A stretch of DNA of 51,799 bases, taken from contig CALMUW010000012.1 in the NCBI GenBank assembly GCA_937872985.1, forward strand, positions 1-51,799. Reading direction: 5' to 3'. The position numbers and the translations under genes are program-made. This DNA comes from an uncultured Alphaproteobacteria bacterium. GTDB lineage: Bacteria > Pseudomonadota > Alphaproteobacteria > Rhizobiales > Aestuariivirgaceae. Of the stretch, positions 19,207 to 28,306 are shown piece after piece; position 1 is the first letter of the stretch; the number at the start of each line of letters is the position of its first letter. The notes below the pieces were generated by a model, which saw only the letters and a program-made list of their open reading frames with translations, made no database searches and was not told the DNA's origin.

Positions 19207-21990
19207 ATGAACGCCGTAGAGATCGAGGAAGCCATATCGGCGCTTGCCGAGCTGCCGTTCGACGGCGGCGAGTTTCCGTTCGCCTTCCTGCAAGCCTTCG
19301 GGAACAAGGAAACCACGATCAAGCGGCTGCGCTCCGGCGCGTCTAACAAGTCCGACTTGGGCGGCGTCCTGCAAACCAACAACATCCATATCGCCGTCGC
19401 ACAGGCGGGCGAGGTGACGAAGACCCTCGCTGCGCTGAAAACCAGCTCGGCCACTGCCAGGGCGAAGGCGCGCTTCATCCTCGCCACCGATGGTGTGGAC
19501 TTCGAGGCCGAGGATGTGGAGACTGGCGAAACGGTCGCCTGCGCCTATGCCGACTTCCCCAACCATTTCGGCTTCTTCCTACCGCTCGCGGGCATCACCA
19601 CCGTCAAGCAGGTGCGCGAAAGCTCGTTCGACATTCGCGCCACCAGCCGCCTCAACCGGCTCTATGTCGAACTCCTGAAAGATAACCCCGATTGGGGCAG
19701 CGCCGAGCGTCGTCACGACATGAACCATTTCATGGCGCGGCTGATCTTCTGCTTCTTCGCCGAGGATACCGACATCTTCGGCAAGATCGGTCTGTTCACC
19801 GAGACGGTCGAGCGGATGAGCGACCGGGACTCGTCCAACACCCACGAGGTGATCGGGACATTGTTCCGCGCCTTGAACACCAAGGGGCCGGATCGTGAGG
19901 CGGCGGGGATTCCCCGTTGGGCGATCCGCGCCGACCAGTTTCCCTATGTGAACGGCGGGCTGTTTTCCGGCAACATGGAGGTGCCGCGCTTCAGCCGTAT
20001 CGCGCGCTCTTATCTTCTCCATATCGGCAATCTCGACTGGACGAAGATCAACCCCGACATCTTCGGGTCGATGATCCAGGCCGTTGCCGATGACGAGGAG
20101 CGCGGCTCGCTCGGGATGCACTACACCAGCGTCCCGAACATCCTGAAAGTGCTCAATCCGCTGTTCCTCGACGATCTGCGGGAGCGCCTGGCGGAAGCGG
20201 GCGATAACGCCCGCACGCTCTTGAATCTCCGCAAGCGCATGTCGCGCATCCGGGTCTTCGACCCCGCCTGCGGCTCCGGCAATTTCCTTGTCATCGCCTA
20301 CAAGGAAATGCGGTTCATCGAGGCCGAGATCAACAAGCGGCGCGGCGAACCGGATCGGTCATCGGAAATTCCGCTCACCAATTTCCGTGGCATCGAGCTT
20401 CGCGATTTCCCGGCCGAGATTGCGCGCCTTGCGCTTATCATCGCCGAGTTTCAATGCGATGTGCTCTATCGCGGCAAGCAGCTCGCCTTGAATGAGTTTC
20501 TGCCGCTGTCGAAAGAGAACTGGATCACCTGTGGCAATGCCCTTCGCATGGATTGGCTTAGCGTATGCCCTCCATCGGGGACAGGCGCGAAGCTTTATGC
20601 CGATGACCTCCTGAGCACTCCCCTCGATCAGGCCCAAATCGACTTCGAGAATGAAGGCGGGGAGATATATGTCTGTGGAAATCCCCCTTACAAAGGGAAC
20701 GCGCGAAAATCAGATGAACAGAAGGACGATCTCAAGAATCTCCTAGATGGAAAGGTCGAAAAGTGGGGCCTTCTCGACTATGTCTGCGGATGGTTCTTTA
20801 AAGGGCATCAGTACGCCAAGATCACGGACGCCAAGTTTGCATTCGTTGCGACGAACAGCGTTGCTCAGGGGCAGCATGTCTCGAACTTTTGGAAGCCGCT
20901 GTTCGACGACGGCCTGCAATTTGCGTTTGCCGTCAGGTCGTTCAAATGGAGCAATCTTGCAAAGCACGACGCGGGCGTAACCGTCGTTGTGATTGGCGCT
21001 GGCTTCGACGTTTCCGTCCCCATTATCTTCGATGGCGACATCAAGATTAGTGCGCAGAATATCAACGCCTATCTCTTGCCGCAGGAAAACTATTGGGTTT
21101 CCTCCGTCTCTCGACCCATCTCAGCCGTGAAAGGCATGGTGAAGGGAAATTACTATGGCCTATCGGAGCACCTGATCTTCGATAGGCTGTCGAAGAATGA
21201 ATATGTGGATGCTGGTCTTTCGCCGTCTTTCATCCGAAAATTCTATGGATCGACCGAAGTCATCAACGCCAAGCATCGTTATTGCTTTTGGTTCGAGAAT
21301 GAGCCTGATGACGACGTGCTTGAAGTTCGAGATATTGGCGCGAGAATTAGGTTCGGAGCCGAGAAGCGCGCCTTATCGAGCGATGCGGTGTCCAACGGGA
21401 TGGTCAATCGACCGCACCAGTTTCGTGAGATGAACCACGCCGAGCGCCAGTTGCTTGCTGTGCCTGTCGTGTCTTCGGAAAACAGGGATTATCTACCTAT
21501 TGATCTGCTTGACCATGAAAGTGTGATTTCCAACAAATGCTTTGCGCTTTACGATGCGCCTATCTGGTCGATGGCGTTGATCGCATCGCGCCTGCATTGG
21601 GTCTGGATCGGGACCGTTTGTGTGCGGATGCGAACTGACTTCTCCTATTCTAACACTCTCGGCTGGAACACCTTCCCGGTGCCGACCCTGACCGACAAGA
21701 TGAAGGCCGACCTGACCCGCTGCGCCGAGGACATCCTCTTGGCTCGCGAGGCACATTTCCCTGCGACCATCGCCGACCTTTACGAAGTGAAAGACGGCGA
21801 AAGCAAAATGCCAGCCGACCTGCGCGCAGCCCATGAGCGTAACGACGAGGTGTTGGAGCGCATCTATATCGGCCGCCGCTTCCGCAATGACACCGAGCGG
21901 CTGGAAAAGCTGTTCGACCTCTACACCAAAATGACCGCATCGGCCGCGCCCAAGCGCGCAGGCCGGACGGCGAAGGGACGGGTGTCATGA
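19207..21990 (+). CDS. MmeI-like adenine-N6 DNA methyltransferase, nuclease motif not visible
   Basis: The 927-residue product matches the single-chain MmeI (type IIL) layout in length and order: N-terminal domain, helical spacer (ATSRLNRLYVELL...MNHFMARLIFCFFAEDTDIF), gamma-class methyltransferase with motif I FDPACGSGNFL (351-361) and catalytic NPPY (492-495), then a target-recognition domain and a C-terminal helical part. MmeI has a D...EMK nuclease motif near residue 70; the matching stretch here (SDLGGVLQTNNIHIAVAQAGEVTKTL) has no ExK, so this protein probably only methylates and recognises DNA. The part from about 20650 to 21650, mostly the recognition domain, is visibly less GC-rich than its flanks, as if exchanged. 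ATG 19207 lies 19 bp after the HTH gene; the stop overlaps the next gene (ATGA). Confidence 0.85.
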   Translation: MNAVEIEEAISALAELPFDGGEFPFAFLQAFGNKETTIKRLRSGASNKSDLGGVLQTNNIHIAVAQAGEVTKTLAALKTSSATARAKARFILATDGVDFEAEDVETGETVACAYADFPNHFGFFLPLAGITTVKQVRESSFDIRATSRLNRLYVELLKDNPDWGSAERRHDMNHFMARLIFCFFAEDTDIFGKIGLFTETVERMSDRDSSNTHEVIGTLFRALNTKGPDREAAGIPRWAIRADQFPYVNGGLFSGNMEVPRFSRIARSYLLHIGNLDWTKINPDIFGSMIQAVADDEERGSLGMHYTSVPNILKVLNPLFLDDLRERLAEAGDNARTLLNLRKRMSRIRVFDPACGSGNFLVIAYKEMRFIEAEINKRRGEPDRSSEIPLTNFRGIELRDFPAEIARLALIIAEFQCDVLYRGKQLALNEFLPLSKENWITCGNALRMDWLSVCPPSGTGAKLYADDLLSTPLDQAQIDFENEGGEIYVCGNPPYKGNARKSDEQKDDLKNLLDGKVEKWGLLDYVCGWFFKGHQYAKITDAKFAFVATNSVAQGQHVSNFWKPLFDDGLQFAFAVRSFKWSNLAKHDAGVTVVVIGAGFDVSVPIIFDGDIKISAQNINAYLLPQENYWVSSVSRPISAVKGMVKGNYYGLSEHLIFDRLSKNEYVDAGLSPSFIRKFYGSTEVINAKHRYCFWFENEPDDDVLEVRDIGARIRFGAEKRALSSDAVSNGMVNRPHQFREMNHAERQLLAVPVVSSENRDYLPIDLLDHESVISNKCFALYDAPIWSMALIASRLHWVWIGTVCVRMRTDFSYSNTLGWNTFPVPTLTDKMKADLTRCAEDILLAREAHFPATIADLYEVKDGESKMPADLRAAHERNDEVLERIYIGRRFRNDTERLEKLFDLYTKMTASAAPKRAGRTAKGRVS

Positions 21991-23030
21991 CAGGCCGCCC
22001 CACGCATCTGACCCCGCCGCCCGCCGGTTATGCCGACTGGCTGGCCGAGTTGAAAGGCCGCATCCACACCGCGCAACAACGCGCTACGCTGGCGGTGAAC
22101 CGCGAACTGGTGTTGCTCTACTGGCAGATCGGTCGGGACATTCTGACCCGGCAGGCCAAACAGGGCTGGGGCGCGAAGGTCATCGAGCGGCTGGCGACGG
22201 ACCTGCGCGCAGCCTTCCCGGACATGAAGGGGTTTTCGCGCGCTAACCTTATGTATATGCGCGCCTTTGCCGAGGCATGGCCGGATGAGGCAATTGTCCA
22301 ACAGGCTGTTGGACAATTGCCTTGGGGCCATAATCTGGTGCTCCTGACCAAACTGAAAGACCCCGAACAGCGGTTGGCCTACGCGCAAAGCGCCATCACC
22401 AACGGCTGGTCGCGCAATGTCATGAACATTCATATCGAAACTCGCCTGCTGGAACGATACGGCAAGGCGGTGACGAACTTTGACGCCCTACTGCCCAAGC
22501 CGCAATCCGATCTGGCGCGCGAATCCCTGAAAGACCCATACCGATTCGATTTTCTCGGCCTGACGGACGAGGCCCAGGAGCGCGACATCGAACATGCGCT
22601 GATGCGGCATGTCACCGAATTTCTTCTGGAACTCGGCGCGGGCTTCGCCTTCGTCGGGCGGCAAGTGTTGCTGGAAGTGGGGGACGATGACTTCTTCATC
22701 GACCTGCTATTTTACCACCTCAAATTGCGCTGCTATGTGGTGATCGAACTCAAAGCCGGGAAATTCAAGCCGGAGCATCTGGGGCAGTTGGGCTTCTACC
22801 TGACGGCGGTGGATCGGCAGGTGAAAGCCGAGCATGACAATCCGACCATCGGCCTGCTGCTGTGCAAGAGCAAGAACGAGGTGGTGGCCGAATATGCGCT
22901 GAGCGATAAATCGCAGCCGATGGGCATCGCCGAATACAAGCTGGCCCAATCCCTGCCTCCCGAATTGCAAACCAGCCTGCCGAGCATCGAGGAGATCGAG
23001 CGCGAATTGGCGAAGGATGATTCAGAATGA
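21987..23030 (+). CDS. DUF1016/YhcG-family PD-(D/E)XK nuclease
   Basis: The 347-residue protein has the N-terminal DUF1016 helical domain (LVLLYWQIGRDI, VQQAVGQLPWGHN) and a C-terminal PD-(D/E)XK nuclease core with Asp239, Glu254 and Lys256 in DFFIDLLFYHLKLRCYVVIELKAGKF. Relatives often sit inside or beside type I restriction loci. It overlaps the methyltransferase stop and the helicase start by 4 bp each. In this operon it may be a DNA-cutting subunit. A perfect 33-nt palindrome lies inside the gene at 22289-22321. Confidence 0.88.
   Translation: MTGRPTHLTPPPAGYADWLAELKGRIHTAQQRATLAVNRELVLLYWQIGRDILTRQAKQGWGAKVIERLATDLRAAFPDMKGFSRANLMYMRAFAEAWPDEAIVQQAVGQLPWGHNLVLLTKLKDPEQRLAYAQSAITNGWSRNVMNIHIETRLLERYGKAVTNFDALLPKPQSDLARESLKDPYRFDFLGLTDEAQERDIEHALMRHVTEFLLELGAGFAFVGRQVLLEVGDDDFFIDLLFYHLKLRCYVVIELKAGKFKPEHLGQLGFYLTAVDRQVKAEHDNPTIGLLLCKSKNEVVAEYALSDKSQPMGIAEYKLAQSLPPELQTSLPSIEEIERELAKDDSE
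22289..22321. repeat. Perfect 33-nt palindrome inside the DUF1016 gene
   Basis: The left arm GGCAATTGTCCAACAG (22289-22304) is the exact reverse complement of 22306-22321, with a single base between. It encodes the conserved AIVQQAVGQLP segment, so chance plus codon choice could explain it, but 16 perfect pairs are unusual. It could form an mRNA hairpin or bind a dimeric protein. Confidence 0.7.
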
Positions 23031-25090
23031 CCAATATCGCCAATAAGGGTTCGGTCCCCTCCGTATCCGTCTCCTATGCCCGGAATGGTGCTTCGACCAA
23101 GGCCAATACCCTTGGCATGAGGCCGATGCAGGAACGCGCCTACGAGAAGCGAGGCGAGCAATACCTCATCATCAAGTCACCGCCCGCGTCCGGCAAGAGC
23201 CGCGCGCTCATGTTCATCGCGCTCGACAAGCTCGCCAACCAGGGGCTGAAGCAGGCCATCATCGTCGTGCCGGAAAAGAGTATCGGCGCGAGCTTCCATG
23301 ACGAGCCGTTGAGCCGGTTCGGCTTTTGGGCCGACTGGCGCGTGGAGCCGAAATGGAACCTGTGTGACGCGCCCGGCTCCGACAACGGCGGTAAGGTCAA
23401 TTCGGTCGGCGCGTTCCTTGAGAGCGACGAACAGGTGCTGGTCTGCACCCACGCCACCTTTCGCTTCGCCGTGGACAGGTTCGGCGTGGAGGCGTTCGAT
23501 AACCGGCTGATCGCGGTGGACGAGTTCCACCACGTTTCGGCCAATCCCGACAACAAGCTCGGCCTGCACCTCGGCGACTTCATCGCGCGCGACAAGGTGC
23601 ATATCGTGGCGATGACTGGCTCCTATTTCCGGGGCGATGCCGAAGCCGTGCTTGCGCCGCAGGACGAAACAAAGTTCGATTCCATCACCTACACCTATTA
23701 TGAGCAGCTCAACGGCTACGAATATCTGAAGCAGCTCGACATCGGCTATTTCTTCTATTCCGGCTCTTATGCCGACGACATCGTCAATGTCCTCGACCCT
23801 GCCGAGAAGACCATCATCCATATCCCGAGCGTCAATTCGCGCGAGAGCACGAAAGACAAGATCAGGGAGGTGGAGCATATCCTTGAGGCGTTGGGCCAGT
23901 GGCAGGGCACCGATCCCGCCACCGGCTTCCAACTGGTCAAAACGGCGGATGGGCGCACGCTCCGCATCGCCGATCTTGTCGATGACGACCCAAATAAGCG
24001 CGACCGCGTATCTGCCGCGCTGAAAGACGCGGGCCAGAAGAACAACCGCGACCATGTGGACATCATCATCGCGCTCGGCATGGCGAAGGAAGGCTTCGAT
24101 TGGATTTGGTGCGAGCACGCCCTGACGGTCGGGTATCGGTCCAGCCTCACCGAGATTGTACAGATCATCGGCCGCGCCACCCGCGATGCGCCCGGCAAGG
24201 CTCGCGCGCGCTTCACTAACCTGATCGCTGAACCCGACGCCGCCGAGGACGCCGTGACCGAGGCCGTCAATGACACGTTGAAGGCCATCGCCGCCAGCCT
24301 GCTCATGGAGCAGGTGCTTGCGCCGCGTTTCGAGTTCAAGCCCAAGAACCCGACCAATGAGGCGACGCCTGGCTTCGACTATGGTGAGGGCGGCTATCAG
24401 CCCGACAAGTGCAATGTAGGCTTCCACGAGGAGCGCGGGGTTTTCCAGATCGAGATCAAGGGTCTTGCCGAGCCGACGAGCGAGGAGGCCGCCCGCATAT
24501 GCCAGGAGGACTTGAACGAGGTGATCGCCGCCTTCGTGCAGGACAAGACCGCCATTGAGCGCGGCCTCTTCGATGAGGAGCTTGTGCCCGAGGAACTGAC
24601 GCAGGTTCGCATGGGCAAGATCATCAAGGACAAATATCCAGAGTTGAACGAGGAGGATCAGGAGGCCGTGCGCCAGCACGCCATCGCCGCCCTGAACCTG
24701 ACGCAGCAGGCCAAACAGATCGCGCTTGGCGATGACGGCCGCGAGCCGAGCGCCAACACGGCGCTGATCGACGGCGTGCGCAAGTTTGCAATGGACGTGC
24801 GCGAACTCGACATCGATCTGATCGACCGCATCAATCCGTTCGGTGAAGCCTACGCCATCCTCGCCAAGACCATGAGCGAGGAGAGCCTGAAACAGGTCGC
24901 GGCGGCCATCGCCGCCAAGCGCACCAGCCTGACGCCCGAAGAGGCGAAAGACCTGGCCGTGCGCGCTGTCAAGTTCAAGAAGGAACGCGGACGGCTGCCG
25001 TCGATCAGTTCGACGGACGCCTGGGAAAAGCGGATGGCCGAGGGCGCAGCCGCTTTCGTCCGCTTCAAGGATGAGGGCCGCTATGAGTGA
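23027..25090 (+). CDS. DEXH-box SF2 helicase of the defence cargo
   Basis: The 687-residue protein is an SF2 ATPase: Walker A PPASGKS (52-58), DEFHH (165-169), TGS-type motif III (about 197), and motif VI QIIGRATR (379-386). Its nearest general relatives are type I/III restriction-type and stand-alone defence translocases. The C-terminal 120 residues are helical and end with a helicase-associated-like element (VKFKKERGRLPSISSTDAWEKRMAEG). It starts within the DUF1016 stop (ATGA) and its end overlaps the nuclease gene by 8 bp, so the products are probably made in fixed ratio and may form one complex. Confidence 0.88.
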   Translation: MTNIANKGSVPSVSVSYARNGASTKANTLGMRPMQERAYEKRGEQYLIIKSPPASGKSRALMFIALDKLANQGLKQAIIVVPEKSIGASFHDEPLSRFGFWADWRVEPKWNLCDAPGSDNGGKVNSVGAFLESDEQVLVCTHATFRFAVDRFGVEAFDNRLIAVDEFHHVSANPDNKLGLHLGDFIARDKVHIVAMTGSYFRGDAEAVLAPQDETKFDSITYTYYEQLNGYEYLKQLDIGYFFYSGSYADDIVNVLDPAEKTIIHIPSVNSRESTKDKIREVEHILEALGQWQGTDPATGFQLVKTADGRTLRIADLVDDDPNKRDRVSAALKDAGQKNNRDHVDIIIALGMAKEGFDWIWCEHALTVGYRSSLTEIVQIIGRATRDAPGKARARFTNLIAEPDAAEDAVTEAVNDTLKAIAASLLMEQVLAPRFEFKPKNPTNEATPGFDYGEGGYQPDKCNVGFHEERGVFQIEIKGLAEPTSEEAARICQEDLNEVIAAFVQDKTAIERGLFDEELVPEELTQVRMGKIIKDKYPELNEEDQEAVRQHAIAALNLTQQAKQIALGDDGREPSANTALIDGVRKFAMDVRELDIDLIDRINPFGEAYAILAKTMSEESLKQVAAAIAAKRTSLTPEEAKDLAVRAVKFKKERGRLPSISSTDAWEKRMAEGAAAFVRFKDEGRYE

Positions 25091-26306
25091 CCTCGACCTT
25101 GACGAACTGCGCGCCGAACTCGACGACTTCGCTGCCCCGGAGAAGAAAGGCGGCCGGTCTGCGCGCGAGGAACGCATCGTCGCCGGGTTCGAGGAGATCC
25201 AGCGCTTCGTCGAAACCCACGGTCATCCGCCGATGCACGGCGAAGGGCGCGACATCTTCGAGCGGCTTTACGCGGTGCGGCTCGACCGGCTGCGCGGGCT
25301 TGAAGAGTCCCGCACCCTTCTCGCGCCGCTTGATCATCAGGGTTTGCTCGGGGGCGCAACGGCCGTTGCTGCCGCGCCTGTCGAGGTGATGGGCGACGAC
25401 GAATTGCTCGCGGAACTCGAAGGTGCGGCGGGCGCGTCTGACATCACCGAGCTTCGCCATGTTCGCACTAGCGCCGAAAAGCGCGCCGCCGAGGAGATCG
25501 CCAACCGCGAACGGTGCGAGGATTTCGAGCGCTTCAAGCCCCTGTTCACGGCCGTTCAGAACGACCTCGACAACGGCATGCGCATCACCCAGCCGATCCG
25601 CAAGGATGCGGGCTTCCTGAAAACCGACATCAGGGCGGGGGAGTTTTTCATCCTTGGCGGTCAGGTCGCCTATGTCGCCGAAGTCGGCGAACCCTTCAAA
25701 GCGCCCAACGGCGAAAGCGACGCCCGCCTTCGTGTCATCTATTCCAACGGCACTGAGAGCAACCTGTTGCTCCGCTCCTTGCAACGCGCGCTTTACAAGG
25801 ACGAGGTGAGCCGTCGTGTGTCTGAACCTAGCGCCGGACCGCTGTTCGCCAGCGAAAGCGAAACCGACGACCTTGCCAGCGGCACCATCTATGTCCTGCG
25901 CAGCCAGTCGGACAATGCCATTGTCGCCGCCAACCGCGACCTCGTTCACAAGATCGGCGTCACCGGCAGCGATGTCGCCAAGCGTATTGCCAACGCCAAG
26001 CTGGATTCGACCTTCCTGTTGGCGGACGTGGAGATCGTGGCAACCTACAAGCTGTTCAACATCAGCCGCATTAAGCTCGAAAACCTGATCCATCGTATCT
26101 TCGACCCGGCCCGGCTCGACATCGAGATCAAGGACAGGTTCGGCAACCCAGTCATCCCGCGCGAGTGGTTTCTTGTGCCGTTGTTCGTGATCGACGACGC
26201 GGTGGAGAAGATCAAGGACGGCACGATCACCGGATATGTCTACGATCCGAAGAGTGCCAGACTTGTAAAGCACAGCGCGTCGCCTCCGCTGGGAGGTTTG
26301 GCATGA
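25083..26306 (+). CDS. GIY-YIG / T5orf172-type nuclease
   Basis: The 407-residue protein has a C-terminal GIY-YIG-like domain of the T5orf172 type from about residue 267: GTIYVLRSQ...LVHKIGVTGSDVAKRIANAK...KLENLIHRIF, with Arg in KRI and Glu in LENLIH as likely catalytic residues. The N-terminus (FEEIQRFVETHGHPPMHGEGRDIFERLYAVRLDRLRG) resembles the helicase-associated element that ends the preceding helicase. ATG 25083 (MSDLDLDEL) overlaps the helicase gene by 8 bp; the stop overlaps the next gene (ATGA). Likely the, or one, DNA-cleaving subunit of the system. Confidence 0.82.
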   Translation: MSDLDLDELRAELDDFAAPEKKGGRSAREERIVAGFEEIQRFVETHGHPPMHGEGRDIFERLYAVRLDRLRGLEESRTLLAPLDHQGLLGGATAVAAAPVEVMGDDELLAELEGAAGASDITELRHVRTSAEKRAAEEIANRERCEDFERFKPLFTAVQNDLDNGMRITQPIRKDAGFLKTDIRAGEFFILGGQVAYVAEVGEPFKAPNGESDARLRVIYSNGTESNLLLRSLQRALYKDEVSRRVSEPSAGPLFASESETDDLASGTIYVLRSQSDNAIVAANRDLVHKIGVTGSDVAKRIANAKLDSTFLLADVEIVATYKLFNISRIKLENLIHRIFDPARLDIEIKDRFGNPVIPREWFLVPLFVIDDAVEKIKDGTITGYVYDPKSARLVKHSASPPLGGLA

Positions 26307-28306
26307 GCAATGTCAACGTCAAGCGGTTGGTCGAGAACATCCGTTCCGGCACCAATATATACACGCCGCTGGTCGAGTTGGTCGTGAATGCGATTCAGGC
26401 CATCGACGCAACGGCCATACAGAACGGCTTGGTCGAAATCGAAGTTCTCCGAAACGGTCAGGCCGACATAATCGACCGCCTTGAGGACGTTGACGGTTTC
26501 AGGGTCAAGGACAACGGCATAGGTTTCACGAAGACCAACCGTGACGCCTTCGACACCCTCTACACCGAGCAGAAAATCGCGGATGGCGGCAAGGGATTTG
26601 GCCGCTTCACCTGCCTGAAATATTTTGACCGGGTGAAAGTATCCAGTACCTTTGCCGACGGTGACGCCTTCCGCGACCGTTCTTTCAGGATGGGCTTGGA
26701 CAAAGACATCATCGTCGATGAAAAGGAAGGTCCGTCTCAGGCGCAGGCGAGCGGCGCAACCATCGAGATTTCCGGCATCAAGTCGGTCAGGTTTCCCGAC
26801 AAGAAGCTCGAAACCATCAGCCGTGTCGTGGTGGAACGGTTGCTTCCTTATTTCGTGGACCAGGACCGCCCCTGTCCGCGCGTGGTGATCCGGGAGGCCA
26901 AGAATCCATCCGATGCCGTCTCCCTCAATGACTATTTGGACAAAGAGAGCAGCCAGATCGTCGAAATGAGGGTGGATGAGGGGATGTTCTCGTTGTCGGC
27001 GAACGAGGATGAAAAATCCTTTCAGGTCCGCGTGTTCAAATTCTTCGCGCCGCGAACGGCAAAGAGCAAGGTCAGCCTTGTTGCGCATCGGCGAGAGGTG
27101 ACGGACAATCCGCTTCAGACATACATTCCCGAATTTGGGGAAGAATTCTTCGAGCCGGGGCCGGATCAGGATTTGGCCAAGGGGCGTAACTTCGTCATCA
27201 AAGCCTATGTGTTCGGCGACTATCTGAACGACAACGTATCCCTCGAACGAGGTGAGTTTCGGTTTCAGACCGACACGGACCTGTTAAACGGCATATCCCA
27301 GAACGACATCGAGCAGAAAGCCGCCGAGATCGCGCAGTCGGCGGTGGGCGCGGAGATCGCCGAGCGGAAGAAGCGCAAGGAAGTTCGCATCGCCGAGTAT
27401 GTGACCAATGACGCACCCTGGCATCGCATCCTTGCAAAAGAGGTCGATTTCAGCGCCCTGCCCATGCGGCCGTCAAATCAGGACATCGAACTTCATCTCC
27501 AAAAGAAAAAATACGAGCAGGAAATAGCGACACGAACGCAGGTCACGGCGCTTCTGAACTCGGAAAACCCGGATGAGCTTGGTGAAAAAATCGCGCAGTT
27601 GATTGAGAAGATTTCGGATAACAGCAAGAATGACCTGATTCACTACGTCTCCATGCGCAAGTGCGTCTTAGAGTTGTTCTCGAAGTCGCTGGAAGTCAAA
27701 GCCGATGGAAAGCACAAATCCGAAGGCGAAGTGCATGACATCATCATGCCCCGCAAGAAGGATTCCGAGGAACTGAACTACGACGCGCACAATCTCTGGA
27801 TTTTGGACGAGCGGCTGAATTTCACGTCCTACATGTCGTCCGACAAGCCCTTAAAGTCGTCGGGAGATCGCACGGACATAACCGTCTATAATCGTCGCGT
27901 GGCTTATCGCGGCGATAATGAAGCCAGCAATCCCATAACGATTTTTGAGTTCAAGAAGCCTCAACGGGACGATTTCGCCAACCCGTCTTCCAAGGAAGAC
28001 CCGATTCAGCAGATCATCCGCTACGTCAATCAAATCCGGGAAGGCAAGTTCAAGACCCCAGCCGGCCGCGATATTCTTGTGAACGACACGACGCCGTTCT
28101 ACGGATACGTCGTCTGCGATCTAACCCAGAAGGTCAAAGACTGGCTTCAGAAAGAGAAGAATTTTACCCCGATGCCCGATGGGCTCGGATGGTTCAGCTG
28201 GTTCGGCAATATCAGCCTCTATATGGAGGTGATTAGCTGGACCAAGCTGCTCCGCGATGCGGAAATGCGGAACAAGATATTCTTCAACAAGCTCGGTATC
28301 GACTGA
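26303..28306 (+). CDS. GHKL ATPase fused to a PD-(D/E)XK-like domain
   Basis: The 667-residue protein has a Hsp90/MutL-type GHKL ATP site: N-box VELVVNAIQAI (Glu25, Asn29), DNGIGF (70-75) and lid GGKGFGRF (95-102). A long middle part has no domain I recognise. The C-terminus has a nuclease-like set, Asp525 (RTDITVYN) and Glu549-x-Lys551 (TIFEFKKPQRDD), consistent with a PD-(D/E)XK fold. ATP-driven dimer closure could gate cleavage, as in other GHKL defence proteins, but this is inferred. ATG 26303 follows GGGAGG and overlaps the previous stop. The gene is less GC-rich than the four before it, suggesting a separate origin. Confidence 0.8.
   Translation: MSNVNVKRLVENIRSGTNIYTPLVELVVNAIQAIDATAIQNGLVEIEVLRNGQADIIDRLEDVDGFRVKDNGIGFTKTNRDAFDTLYTEQKIADGGKGFGRFTCLKYFDRVKVSSTFADGDAFRDRSFRMGLDKDIIVDEKEGPSQAQASGATIEISGIKSVRFPDKKLETISRVVVERLLPYFVDQDRPCPRVVIREAKNPSDAVSLNDYLDKESSQIVEMRVDEGMFSLSANEDEKSFQVRVFKFFAPRTAKSKVSLVAHRREVTDNPLQTYIPEFGEEFFEPGPDQDLAKGRNFVIKAYVFGDYLNDNVSLERGEFRFQTDTDLLNGISQNDIEQKAAEIAQSAVGAEIAERKKRKEVRIAEYVTNDAPWHRILAKEVDFSALPMRPSNQDIELHLQKKKYEQEIATRTQVTALLNSENPDELGEKIAQLIEKISDNSKNDLIHYVSMRKCVLELFSKSLEVKADGKHKSEGEVHDIIMPRKKDSEELNYDAHNLWILDERLNFTSYMSSDKPLKSSGDRTDITVYNRRVAYRGDNEASNPITIFEFKKPQRDDFANPSSKEDPIQQIIRYVNQIREGKFKTPAGRDILVNDTTPFYGYVVCDLTQKVKDWLQKEKNFTPMPDGLGWFSWFGNISLYMEVISWTKLLRDAEMRNKIFFNKLGID

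Noticed and set aside
23177..25177. Minus-strand frame opposite the helicase gene
   Set aside because: Shadow frame; the helicase has all motifs and coupled neighbours.
18993..28306. Assignment of the cargo to DISARM, BREX or Mza
   Set aside because: No DrmB/DUF1998, no PglZ or BrxC, no Z1 or AIPR-type gene is present, although a methylase with a helicase or a GHKL ATPase is shared with some of these.
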